DNA of 64,000 nt from assembly GCA_033852165.1 (NCBI GenBank), contig JAWSUZ010000014.1, positions 19,333 through 83,332 on the forward strand. Direction: 5' to 3'. The stretch's first letter is position 1. Every line of letters begins with the position of its first letter. Below are positions 29,001 to 36,572 of this stretch, one piece after another. Made by a program: the position numbers and the translations under genes. The DNA comes from Agarilytica sp033852165. Its GTDB lineage: Bacteria > Pseudomonadota > Gammaproteobacteria > Pseudomonadales > Cellvibrionaceae. Under the pieces are notes generated by a model. It saw nothing but the letters and a program-made list of their open reading frames with translations, was not told where the DNA came from and made no database searches.

Positions 29001-30876
29001 CGGTAATGGGATGTTGCTGTCTGAACATATTCGATTAACGGCGGCCTTCAATCACTTACATATTTTTATTGATCCTACGCCGGATTCCGCTTCGAGTTAT
29101 AAAGAGCGTAAACGCTTGTTCGAAACGCCGGGAACCAGCTGGGAAGACTACGATAAAAAACTTATTTCGAAAGGCGGCGCGGTATTTTCTCGTGCAGCCA
29201 AAGCAATAAAAATATCAGCGCAAATGAAAAAGGCGTTTGCGATTGAAGCGGACAATCTTGCGCCCAATGATCTGATTACGGCTCTGTTAAAGGCGCCGGT
29301 TGATTTGATTTGGAATGGTGGTATAGGCACATACGTAAAAGCTAGCTGGGAGACTCACGGGGATGTTGGCGATAAGGCCAACGATTGTCTGCGTGTGAAC
29401 GGTGATGAGTTGCGTTGTAAGGTTTTTGGCGAGGGTGGAAACCTTGGCGTTACCCAGTTGGGGCGCGTGGAATTTGCGCTCAATGCTGGGGCCTGTAATA
29501 CAGATTTTATTGATAATGCTGCAGGAGTTGATTGCTCGGATCATGAGGTCAATATAAAAATATTATTGGATGAGTTGGTTGCGAATGGAGATCTCACGGG
29601 TAAACAGAGGAATAATTTACTGGCAAGTATGACGGACGCCGTGTCCGCTCTGGTGTTACAAAATAATTACCGTCAAACGATGTCAATAAGTTTGGCTGAG
29701 TATGAAGTGGCACCGCGTTTAACAGAATACCGTCGCTTTATTAACTTTTTGGAAGGGGAAGGAAGGCTAGATCGTCAGCTCGAATTCTTACCCAATGATG
29801 ATGTCATTGTGGAGCGGCAAGGTCAGGGTAAAGCGCTGACTCGCCCTGAACTCTCGGTATTAATTTCTTACGCAAAAATTATGTTGAAAGAAGCATTGAT
29901 CGCGTCGGATATTGCGGAAGATGCTTATATTGTCAAAGAAATAGAAACAGCATTTCCTGAAAAGTTAAGAAAAAAATATCCAAGTGAAATTTACCATCAC
30001 CGATTGCGACGAGAGATTGTAGGGACGCAGGTTGCGAATGATTTAATTAATAACTTGGGAATTACTGCCGGTCATCGCTTGCTTGAGACCACTGGGGCAG
30101 CTTTAGACGATGTTGCGCGGGCGTACATTGTTTCGCGGGATATATTTCAGTTTGAAAAATTTCAGGGCTACATCAAGTCTCTGGATAACAAAGTGCCGGC
30201 TTCTTTTCAGTATAAGTTGATGGGCAGCATGGTGCGCCGAGTTCGGCGTGGAACACGATGGTTTTTACGGAACAGACGTTCCGGGTTAAACCCGGCTAAG
30301 GAAGTCGCGATTTTCAAAGAGGGTGTTTTTGGGGTGCAGCAATTAACCTCCAGAGTGGTGATGGGGACTGCGAAAGATGAATGGGAGAAACGACAGAAGT
30401 ATTTGCTTTCTGAAGGTGTGTTAAAGGAATGGGTGTTTCCCTTATCCATGCCGGACAATTTATTTTCCGGTTTGAGCTTAGTTGAAGCCTCGATTATCAG
30501 CAAACAAAAATTGGCAGATGTTTCACCTATCTTTTTTCGTTTATTGGAAGAACTTGGCTTGAATTGGTTTGCGACGCAGATATCAAATGTGCGGGTTGAA
30601 TCCTATTGGCAAGCCCTTGCTCGTGAAAGTTACATTGATGATTTAGAAGCTCAGTTAAGGAAGTTGACGGTGGCGTTGGCGCGTTTGCAAAAGGGCCGAG
30701 GTTTGGATGAAGTCTTTGCCCTGTGGTCAGAGAAGAATCATTACCTTGTGAGCCGCTGGCGAGGGATGATTAATGAGGTTCAGGGTTCTCAAACGACGGA
30801 TTACGCAATGTTTTCTGTTGCTATGCGAGAGCTTATTGATCTTGGGCAGGCTACGGATCATTGCGATCATTTGTAG
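26026..30876 (+). CDS. gdhB: NAD-specific glutamate dehydrogenase, large (about 180 kDa) type
   Basis: Oxidative deamination of glutamate to 2-oxoglutarate and ammonia with NAD. About 1616 residues, matching the large GDH class of Pseudomonas. The N-terminal half carries ACT-like regulatory segments (QKDMPFLVDSIRLELNRREI). The catalytic core includes RGGTVARGGLRWSDRLQDYR, KNAVIVPNGAKGGFVAKK with the catalytic Lys, and the nucleotide-binding segment VGDMAGDVFGNGMLLS. The frame is open from a GTG at 25891, but I chose GTG 26026, which has GAGGGA eight bases upstream and gives the family's usual N-terminus and length. It is monocistronic and divergent from moxR. Enzymes of this class are usually regulated allosterically and serve amino-acid catabolism. 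Confidence 0.93.
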   Translation: MEINASHVDNCAELIKNYTSFVKKSHKEEELKPLLAFAKPYLKFFPIDAWVGREMSDLHGFLYGLMVLLQKDLEGGPRVQVFNPNLDEQGWMCGRTVITVIQKDMPFLVDSIRLELNRREIPIHVVQSFVMSTQRDEDGLFQSLEADSSDKSKREALIYVEINLHTDESQLVSIRQSIDGVLKDVVNVVSDYKTIVARLGIAKVNIHEHCPHAKESFAFLQWLQESHFTFMGYRDYDLVKVGRKKGLKETVEHRLGIFRKLENSSSDVIFIDSNEGMKAFHKSDDVVFFSKSATRSNVHRGVYPDYIAVKKYGENGEVCGEYRFLGLFTYTVFNLSPLKIPLMRKKVRNVITRTGLDTSGYYGKNLLRVIESFPREEIFQSDEDTLYKNIWNITSINERHIVRLIVRKDAFGSFVNCMVYVPKDLYNTRIRLKIERLLGDALGSSECDSTTNFSESTLARAQFVFRVDESSQRNVDVDVDALENSIRDIIKNWEEHLQVALIDYFGEASGIDYFNRYHFSFSQSYQEQFDPRSAVTDIEMLETLCSGNDVAMNLYRPIGVAEDTMRFKIMHLNAPLELSDVIPILENLGLRVLGEHPHKIETADRGDVWLHDFQLAFRLPVNVDVHGVRSNFEEAFYNIWRGGSESDAFNRLVLGARLNWREVSILRAYAKYLKQIGFNSTERFIADTLVHHLDITRNLIALFKARFDPRMHKTDDMGDERAGRIKGNILEALDGVANLNEDRALRRYLDLISGTLRTNYYQKNSDGEDKSYISIKFSPREISDIPEPRPLFEIFVYSPRVEGVHLRGGTVARGGLRWSDRLQDYRTEVLGLVKAQQVKNAVIVPNGAKGGFVAKKLSKSMSRDEFFQEGISCYKIFIQGLLDVTDNLVNGNVVPPESVVRKDPDDPYLVVAADKGTATFSDIANEISTNYGFWLGDAFASGGSQGYDHKKMGITAKGAWVSVQRHFREKDIDIQTTDFTVIGVGDMAGDVFGNGMLLSEHIRLTAAFNHLHIFIDPTPDSASSYKERKRLFETPGTSWEDYDKKLISKGGAVFSRAAKAIKISAQMKKAFAIEADNLAPNDLITALLKAPVDLIWNGGIGTYVKASWETHGDVGDKANDCLRVNGDELRCKVFGEGGNLGVTQLGRVEFALNAGACNTDFIDNAAGVDCSDHEVNIKILLDELVANGDLTGKQRNNLLASMTDAVSALVLQNNYRQTMSISLAEYEVAPRLTEYRRFINFLEGEGRLDRQLEFLPNDDVIVERQGQGKALTRPELSVLISYAKIMLKEALIASDIAEDAYIVKEIETAFPEKLRKKYPSEIYHHRLRREIVGTQVANDLINNLGITAGHRLLETTGAALDDVARAYIVSRDIFQFEKFQGYIKSLDNKVPASFQYKLMGSMVRRVRRGTRWFLRNRRSGLNPAKEVAIFKEGVFGVQQLTSRVVMGTAKDEWEKRQKYLLSEGVLKEWVFPLSMPDNLFSGLSLVEASIISKQKLADVSPIFFRLLEELGLNWFATQISNVRVESYWQALARESYIDDLEAQLRKLTVALARLQKGRGLDEVFALWSEKNHYLVSRWRGMINEVQGSQTTDYAMFSVAMRELIDLGQATDHCDHL

Positions 30877-31322
30877 GTAGCCGTTAAAAGGCACTTTTTC
30901 ACGATGGTGACGTTAGTAGCGCCCCGAATTTGAATATAGCCTGTACTCATAGCGGATCTCGGTCAGGGCGATCTGCCTTGCTCTATCCCCCCTGTTTCTT
31001 TGCTCGTGTCCGACTTACCCTCACAAAAAATACACCGTATCAATATGTTCTGTAGTTGATTGTTTGTAAGGGGGCTGAATTAAAATGGCCGTTAAAAGCC
31101 CTTATGAATCGCGTTTGACGTTGGCATCCGGGCGGCATTGGCCATTCGAGGCGTTCACTTCTGTAGCTCTTTCTATTTAATAATTTTTGATCTACAAATT
31201 TCTCTCGAATAATTTATTAGAAAATTTCAATCACTACTGACACCATGCTGTCAGTAGCACCCGAGTATAGTTTTCTCCGTAGTCTGAATTTATCTTATAA
31301 CTTACTGATTTTAGAGGAAATT
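30877..31322. other. Intergenic region between gdhB and the VOC gene
   Basis: These 446 bases hold no convincing gene. A short GCC-GTTAAAA-GGC hairpin followed by a few T lies just after the gdhB stop (about 30879-30900) and may be its terminator. The last part is strongly AT-rich and is the likely promoter region of the VOC gene. An open frame from 31245 runs into the VOC gene but begins far upstream of the good ribosome site. Confidence 0.5.
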
Positions 31323-31694
31323 ATGAATCATATACTTACGTGGTGCGAAATCCCTGTTACTGACATTAACCGAGCAAAAGCCTTTTATTCTGAAATGCTT
31401 GATGTAAGCTTTCTGGACGAGTCGATGGGCGGCTTTGATATGGCTATTTTTAGTGCTAATCCTGCGTTAGTTTCGGGGGCTTTAGTGAAGGGTAAGGATT
31501 ACAACCCCAGCAAAACTGGGACAATTGCATACCTTAATGCTGGGGATGATTTGATTCCAGCACTGGATCGAGCGGTGAAATTAGGCGGGGAAGTTCTGTT
31601 TCCCAAAACAGCTATTAAGGACGGTGATTGCGGGCATTTTGCTCACGTTACGGATAGCGAAGGTAACCGAATTGGGCTTTACAGTATGAAGTAA
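31323..31694 (+). CDS. VOC (glyoxalase/bleomycin resistance) superfamily protein
   Basis: A 123-residue single-domain VOC protein: TWCEIPVTDINRAKAFYSEM at the start, and HFAHVTDSEGNRIGLYS at the end, the usual second beta-alpha-beta-beta-beta unit with its metal-site Glu replaced in context by DSEGN. Such proteins bind metals and small molecules; the substrate cannot be told from sequence. The start ATG 31323 has AGAGGAAA directly upstream. The downstream gene, 27 bases away, encodes a WYL/HTH regulator, so the two are probably one operon and the VOC protein may be a target or sensor partner. Confidence 0.88.
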   Translation: MNHILTWCEIPVTDINRAKAFYSEMLDVSFLDESMGGFDMAIFSANPALVSGALVKGKDYNPSKTGTIAYLNAGDDLIPALDRAVKLGGEVLFPKTAIKDGDCGHFAHVTDSEGNRIGLYSMK

Positions 31695-31721
31695 GGCGTA
31701 AGGGCTAAGGATCCTATTTTT

Positions 31722-32408
31722 ATGAGGCGTGCAGACAGACTTTTCCAAATTGTGCAGATTTTACGAAATCGCCGCTTGGTGACCGCAAAGGGCCTTGCCG
31801 AGCGTTTGGAAGTTTCGGAGCGAACAATTTATCGGGATATTCAGGATCTCAGTTTGTCTGGCGTTCCAGTGGAAGGCGAAGCAGGTGTAGGTTACAGGCT
31901 TCGTCATTCGCTCGATATTCCTCCCTTAATGTTCACGCAGGACGAGATTCAAGCAATTGTCTTAGGTGCACGAATGGTGGGCACGTGGGGCGGTAAAGAG
32001 CTTGGAAAAGCTGGCCAGTCTGCAATTGATAAAATTGAGGGTGCCTTACCTGAGAGTTTACGTAGCCTGACTCAAGAAAGCCATCTGTATGCTTACCCTT
32101 TCAAATTTGAGTCTGAAACCTTCGCTAATATCGATGTTTTGCGCAGCGCGATTAACGAAAAACAACAAATAGAATTTGACTATACGCGAGAGGATGGTCA
32201 GGCCAGTAGACGCGTAGTGAACCCATTGGCTTTGTATTTTTGGGGGAAGGTCTGGACTTTGACCTCATGGTGCCAATTAAGGATGGAGTTTAGGAATTTT
32301 CGTATCGATCGCATGGTGAGCGTTCGGTCAATAGGGGTTTATTTTACGGATGAAAACGGGCGTAGTTTAAACGACTATATCGCCTTAATGAAACGCCAGT
32401 GTGAATAA
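31722..32408 (+). CDS. YafY-type HTH and WYL domain transcriptional regulator
   Basis: A 228-residue regulator. The N-terminal winged helix-turn-helix (MRRADRLFQIVQILR, then AERLEVSERTIYRDIQDLS) is typical of the DeoR/HTH_11-like YafY group. The C-terminal half is a WYL domain (EFDYTREDGQ, RRVVNPLALYFWGKVWTLTSW, RNFRIDRM), which usually senses a ligand or nucleic acid. It lies 27 bases downstream of the VOC gene on the same strand and most likely controls that small operon. Length is normal for the family. Confidence 0.9.
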   Translation: MRRADRLFQIVQILRNRRLVTAKGLAERLEVSERTIYRDIQDLSLSGVPVEGEAGVGYRLRHSLDIPPLMFTQDEIQAIVLGARMVGTWGGKELGKAGQSAIDKIEGALPESLRSLTQESHLYAYPFKFESETFANIDVLRSAINEKQQIEFDYTREDGQASRRVVNPLALYFWGKVWTLTSWCQLRMEFRNFRIDRMVSVRSIGVYFTDENGRSLNDYIALMKRQCE

Positions 32409-32427
32409 TGGGCTGATTAGCGACGAT

Positions 32428-32625
32428 CTATAAACAGGCATCTACTGCGAACGAATTTAAAGCGCCGGGTTTATGGCCGATCACCAATTGTATCGTGTGT
32501 TTATTGAGCGTTTCTCGTCTCTTTACTGAGTCACTGCGCTTTTTCTTCAAATGTTCTTGAGCTTTTACAATGTCGGAAATCACGTCTAAATGTCGAAAAG
32601 CTATACATAATGACACCTTATACAT
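32428..32625 (-). CDS. Possible small hypothetical protein, about 65 aa
   Basis: A short frame starting MYKVSLCIAFRHLDVISDIV, basic in the middle (EHLKKKRSDSVKRRETLNKH). The only positive support is a good ribosome site, AAGAGGAC, eight bases before ATG 32625 on the minus strand. I do not recognise a family. It may be real or a chance frame. Confidence 0.3.
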   Translation of the reverse strand: MYKVSLCIAFRHLDVISDIVKAQEHLKKKRSDSVKRRETLNKHTIQLVIGHKPGALNSFAVDACL

Positions 32626-32749
32626 TTGCATGTCCTCTTAAGTTCTTTCCAGACTCTTGAATATTAAGCCTTTTTTTGTTTTGGCTCGCTTTGTGCTTTA
32701 TTGATCGCTAAGAATAAATGTATGTGCAAACCATTTAGGGTTATAACGA

Positions 32750-33421
32750 ATGAATGTAAAAATATTGATGGCTGTATTGGCTTCGATATTGGCGGCTCCA
32801 GTCAATGCGTTGACAGTTGATTTTGATTTGCTTGATCCAGCTTCTACTGAAGGTGAATGGGGGCATTTTTCCGATGCTCTTAACTATCGGGCTGGTGGAA
32901 TCGATTTGCAGGTGAGTGGTTGGTCAAGTGGCGGCGATCTTTACAACCCTTTCGCAGGTATTCTAGAAGCTAAAATCGGTATGAATGACCTGGGCTTAGG
33001 TGTCGAGCGTATAGGCGGTAAGCTTGGCGATATCGATAACTATGGATTAGATTTTGACTTTTTGATGCTGGAATTTGATCGTGACGTGACGCTTTCATCC
33101 GTAGGAGTCAGTTTTATACCAGAATATGCTGATAGCGATGTTTCGTTAGGCGCTATCGATGAGTTCGGTGTTTGGTCTGTTGGCAGTATTTACGATGCTG
33201 AGCTGGGCGCTAACGCGACGAATGCTACGGCCACTGCTTCAACTTGGTTGATTGGCGCATTCCATCCGTTGTTCGGAATAGCAGAAGATTTTTCTTGGGA
33301 CGCTTTTAGGATTGACCAAATTTCAGTAAATGTTAGTGCCGTACCTTTACCTGCAGCATTTTGGTTTTTGGCTTCTGGTCTTTGCATGATTGGTTTTTAT
33401 CGACGTAAAGCGAATGCCTAG
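32750..33421 (+). CDS. Exported protein with VPLPA-CTERM sorting signal
   Basis: A 223-residue exported protein with a signal peptide (cleaved near VNALT) and a beta-rich, acidic body (DFDLLDPASTEGEWGHFSD onward), like many PEP-CTERM proteins. The C-terminus is a sorting signal: VPLPAAFWFLASGL, a hydrophobic helix, then YRRK. This is the VPLPA variant of the PEP-CTERM tripartite signal, normally processed by an exosortase in organisms that make exopolysaccharide. No exosortase gene is in this window. A perfect terminator follows at 33438, so it is a single-gene unit. The function of the body is unknown. Confidence 0.85.
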   Translation: MNVKILMAVLASILAAPVNALTVDFDLLDPASTEGEWGHFSDALNYRAGGIDLQVSGWSSGGDLYNPFAGILEAKIGMNDLGLGVERIGGKLGDIDNYGLDFDFLMLEFDRDVTLSSVGVSFIPEYADSDVSLGAIDEFGVWSVGSIYDAELGANATNATATASTWLIGAFHPLFGIAEDFSWDAFRIDQISVNVSAVPLPAAFWFLASGLCMIGFYRRKANA

Positions 33422-33437
33422 AACACAATAAAGAATG

Positions 33438-33466
33438 AAAAAAGCGACTTTATAGTCGCTTTTTTT
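33438..33466 (+). terminator. Rho-independent terminator of the VPLPA-CTERM gene
   Basis: A12-base perfect stem (AAAAAAGCGACT with AGTCGCTTTTTT) with a four-base loop runs straight into further T. It starts 17 bases after the stop codon and is symmetrical enough to work in both directions. Confidence 0.9.
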
Positions 33467-33526
33467 ATGTCTGAAATTTGGATCTCAGGGGGTGTGCTGG
33501 AGTGGAAAAGATATTTTTCGATAAGA

Positions 33527-33689
33527 GACAGAAGCTTGGGATACTCTTTGGGCGAAGCGCATTGCATTTCTCCTTGGGCGCTTGCTTGCCTTATCCGTTT
33601 GTAATTCCTTTTGCGTTGTTCTTCTAGCTCACTTCCGTGTTTTTATTGGGCGGGTGTTTTTCACCCAAAGAGTATCCCAAGCTTTTGTC
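33527..33689. repeat. Roughly 163-bp element with long terminal inverted repeats (MITE-like or structured RNA)
   Basis: The arm at 33532-33552 is perfectly complementary to 33664-33684 (21 bases). With one mismatch each side the pairing extends to GACA/TGTC outside and GAA/TTC inside, giving arms of about 28 bases. The interior, about 110 bases, has its own stem (AAGCGC at 33555-33560 with GCGCTT about 25 bases on) and no reading frame. GATA flanks both ends (33521-33524 region and 33691-33695), which could be a target duplication, although it is too short to be convincing. It lies between two convergent terminators. Confidence 0.6.
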
Positions 33690-33710
33690 CTGATAGTGAG
33701 TTTGTTGCTT

Positions 33711-33736
33711 AAAAAGGACCCGGTATGAACCGGGCC
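33711..33736 (-). terminator. Rho-independent terminator of the OmpA-like gene
   Basis: On the minus strand, CCCGGT at 33729-33734 pairs with ACCGGG at 33719-33724 around a four-base loop, and five T follow. It lies about 60 bases beyond the stop codon at 33796. Confidence 0.85.
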
Positions 33737-33795
33737 AAACTCTCAGGGCTACTGGGTTGTTCTACTGTTGTGAAACATTAGAACGAATCAAGTGC

Positions 33796-34464
33796 TTAGG
33801 GGTTACTGGCGATTTCATTGCTTTCACTAAACACTTCGATGTGTACGCGGCGCTCAAAGGCATGTTGGTCGTTGTTGCCGTTTATGGCGGTTGCAAGGCT
33901 GGAGCCGTGTGAGTGAATGTCGATGCGGTCTTCTTCAATACCTTGATCGATAAATGCTTGTGCGACGGTTTTGGCACGTTCAGCTGACAGAACGTTGTTG
34001 TATTCGTCTGTGCCGCGAGGGTCTGCATGTCCGTCGAGTCGGATTTTTAACTCAGGGTTGTTCTCTAGATATTCTGTTAACGATTTAATACGTTGTTGGT
34101 CTTGGAAGGTGAGAGTGTCTTCGCCTGTAGAAAACATGACTTGGAATTCTAATTTTTTAGCGATTCGGCCCTGTAGGTCGACGATAGCGACGTCTTTACT
34201 TTCCATTGTTTGTTCCAATTGGTCGACTTCTTCTGCTAGCGCGATTTTTGCTTCGAAGGTTTTTTGATTCTTGTCGATCAAAAATGCTCCGCTTATTGCT
34301 CCGATGAACATTCCGATGGGGCCGCCTGCGAGAGCACCTGCGATGGTGGTGGCTGCGAATGTGGATATGTGTCTGGCGTCTTCTGCGCGTTGTTCGTTGG
34401 CTTGTACTGGTAGTGCTAGTGCTGCTGAGATTACGATGGCTGATACTAAAGTTAATGTTTTCAT
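33796..34464 (-). CDS. OmpA-like peptidoglycan-binding exported protein
   Basis: A 222-residue protein with a signal peptide (cleaved near VQANE), a glycine-rich hydrophobic stretch (IAGALAGGPIGMFIGAISGA, about 42-61, glycine-zipper-like), a coiled coil (about 70-105) and a C-terminal OmpA domain. The domain has LDGHADPRGTDEYNNVLSAE (about 143-162) with the Asp and Arg that bind diaminopimelate, and ends with ERRVHIEVF. It probably tethers the outer membrane or periplasm to peptidoglycan. The architecture resembles the OmpA-like PdsO protein of the proteobacterial sortase system, but no sortase or sortase-target gene is nearby, so I leave it generic. It is monocistronic. Confidence 0.85.
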   Translation of the reverse strand: MKTLTLVSAIVISAALALPVQANEQRAEDARHISTFAATTIAGALAGGPIGMFIGAISGAFLIDKNQKTFEAKIALAEEVDQLEQTMESKDVAIVDLQGRIAKKLEFQVMFSTGEDTLTFQDQQRIKSLTEYLENNPELKIRLDGHADPRGTDEYNNVLSAERAKTVAQAFIDQGIEEDRIDIHSHGSSLATAINGNNDQHAFERRVHIEVFSESNEIASNP

Positions 34465-34590
34465 GACTGTTGACCCTTTGGTTTGTAAGTTGTTTTCTTT
34501 GATTTACGCTAATCATTAAACAGGGAGAAACGGGCAGCTTGATGGTTGGATTCGGGCGGTGTGGCGATGGATTGTGGCGAATAGTGGATA

Positions 34591-34790
34591 GTGTCTTGTG
34601 GTGGTTACGCACCATCTATGCGCGAAGCATTTCCAAGATACGCCGTAAACGCGTCCCTGTGGGCTCACGAATGCCATTTATCACATGGACGTGAATTATT
34701 AGACCGCGCAGGAGCATGCGGTCGCCTTGGCATTAGATGGTCTTGGAATTACTTCCCTCATAGATCGCGCTTAGTGCTGGAATTGCAGAA
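34591..34790. repeat. Structured intergenic sequence resembling a dispersed repeat
   Basis: The 457-base gap 34465-34921 contains several local inverted repeats: GACCGC/GCGGTC within 34700-34725, TTCCAAGA near 34631 with TCTTGGAA near 34740, and ACCATCTA near 34610 with TAGATGGT near 34735. The segment at 34635-34669, containing GATACGCCGTAAAC and GTGGGCTCAC, looks like intergenic repeats I associate from memory with marine gammaproteobacteria. A 113-codon frame across it has no protein-like character. No second copy was noticed in the window. Confidence 0.4.
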
Positions 34791-34921
34791 TGTAATCGTA
34801 TTTTTGTTTCGATCTTTCAATTGGCTGGAAGTGTGTAGCTATGCGACTTGTGAAAACAAATCATTCATGGCTCAATGCCCACGCCTATCGATTTTCCGTA
34901 TCTATTTAGTGAGTAATAGCA

Positions 34922-36514
34922 TTGTCATCTGATCAAAAAACAACACCAAAATCTAAGCCAAGCTTATTGCGTTCCAGTGCTGTGGTTTCCAGCATGACGA
35001 TGATTTCTCGTGTGCTGGGCTTGTTGAGGGATATTGTGTTTGCGCCGTTGTTGGGGGCGGGTGGAAGTGCTGATGCGTTTTTTGTTGCGTTTAAAATACC
35101 TAATTTTTTTAGACGTTTGTTTGCCGAGGGGGCGTTTGCTCAGGCATTTGTGCCGGTGCTATCGGAGTATCGGGCGAATGGGAGTGTGGCAGCTGTTCGG
35201 CATTTTATCGATCGAGTGGCGGGTTGTTTGGGGGTGACCCTTATTGCGTTGACGGCTTTTGTGGTGGTGGCTTCGCCAGTGGTAACGTCAATTTTTGGCG
35301 CAGGCTTTTTACTTGCGCACCCGGAGCAGTTTAGTTTGGCGTCAGACCTGCTCAGAATTACCTTTCCTTATTTGTTGTTGATCTCTCTTACGGGCTTTGC
35401 TGGGGCAATTTTAAACAGTTATGACAAGTTTGCGGTGCCTGCATTTACACCGGTGTTTTTGAATGTAGTGCTGATTATTGCGGCTATGTTTGTTTCGCCA
35501 TTGTTTGAGGAGCCTGTTTTTGCTTTGGCTTGGGGGGTGTTGGTAGCTGGTGTTATTCAATTTGCTTTCCAGGCTCCGTTTTTGATGCGCTTGGGGCTTT
35601 TGCCTCACCCTAAGGTGGATTGGTCTGACGAGGCTGTTCGTAAGGTGTTGCGCTTGATGGCTCCTGCAATGTTTGGGGTTTCGGTAAGTCAGATTAATTT
35701 AATGTTAGATACTATTCTGGCTACATTTTTACCTAGCGGCAGTATTTCGTGGCTGTATTTTTCGGATCGATTGGTGGAGTTGCCTTTGGGGGTTTTCGGT
35801 GTGGGGATTGCAACAGTAATTTTGCCTAATCTTTCTCGTTTAAATGAGAAGAGCGGTCAGCAATTCAGTGATACCTTGGATTGGGCGATCAAAATGGTGT
35901 TGTTGATTGCGTTGCCTTCTGCCTTTGCGCTGGTGATTTTGGCTAAGCCCTTACTATTCACATTGTTTCAATACGGTCAGTATTCGCCTAGCGATGTGGT
36001 AATGGCGTCGTATAGTTTGCAGGCATATGCTTTGGGGCTTGCGGCTTTTATGTTGATTAAGGTTTTGGTGAGCGGGTTCTTTTCTCGTAAAGATATGAAA
36101 ACGCCGGTGCGTATCGGCATTATTGCCATGGCTGTGAACATGGTATTGAACATTGCTCTAGTGGTGCCGTTGCATTTTATATGGCAAATTGGGCATGCGG
36201 GTTTGGCCTTGGCGACAGCGGCATCGGCATTTTTAAATGCTGGTTTATTGTTTCGTGCTTTAAGGAAACAAGGGGTTTATAAGGAGGCAAAAGGCTGGCC
36301 TACTTTTGCTTCGAGAGCTGGATTGGCGAATGGTTTGATGGTCTGTGCTCTGTTGGCTTTGTCGTATGTCTTACCTACGTTTGTTGATTTGGAGTGGTGG
36401 GACAGGGTCTTGAACCTTGCTGTCTATGTGGGTGTCGGTTTTATCGCTTACGTTGGAGCTCTGGTAGCTTCTGGTATGCGCATGCGGGATTTAAAGCTGA
36501 AAGGCGCAGAATAG
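34922..36514 (+). CDS. murJ: Lipid II flippase MurJ
   Basis: A 530-residue multi-pass inner-membrane protein that moves lipid II across the cytoplasmic membrane during peptidoglycan synthesis. The family signature is at the N-terminus: SMTMISRVLGLLRDIVFAPL, then DAFFVAFKIPNFFRRLFAEG and AFAQAFVPVLSEY. About 14 hydrophobic helices follow, as in the MOP superfamily. An in-frame stop (TGA at 34910) sits just upstream, and the first possible start is the TTG at 34922; a weak ribosome site suggests low translation. It precedes ribF on the same strand, as in many gammaproteobacteria. Confidence 0.94.
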   Translation: MSSDQKTTPKSKPSLLRSSAVVSSMTMISRVLGLLRDIVFAPLLGAGGSADAFFVAFKIPNFFRRLFAEGAFAQAFVPVLSEYRANGSVAAVRHFIDRVAGCLGVTLIALTAFVVVASPVVTSIFGAGFLLAHPEQFSLASDLLRITFPYLLLISLTGFAGAILNSYDKFAVPAFTPVFLNVVLIIAAMFVSPLFEEPVFALAWGVLVAGVIQFAFQAPFLMRLGLLPHPKVDWSDEAVRKVLRLMAPAMFGVSVSQINLMLDTILATFLPSGSISWLYFSDRLVELPLGVFGVGIATVILPNLSRLNEKSGQQFSDTLDWAIKMVLLIALPSAFALVILAKPLLFTLFQYGQYSPSDVVMASYSLQAYALGLAAFMLIKVLVSGFFSRKDMKTPVRIGIIAMAVNMVLNIALVVPLHFIWQIGHAGLALATAASAFLNAGLLFRALRKQGVYKEAKGWPTFASRAGLANGLMVCALLALSYVLPTFVDLEWWDRVLNLAVYVGVGFIAYVGALVASGMRMRDLKLKGAE

Positions 36515-36572
36515 GCGTTCTGCGGATGATCCTTAAGCCTGGCTAAGGTATACTTCCCGGCTTTATTTGGCA

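Noticed and set aside
33527..33689. Integron attC site or CRISPR-like repeat
   Set aside because: The arms lack the RYYYAAC/GTTRRRY core sites, and there is only one pair without spacers, so a MITE or structured element fits better.
34591..34932. A 113-aa plus-strand frame before murJ
   Set aside because: It covers hairpins and repeat-like DNA, has no protein-like pattern and overlaps the murJ start.
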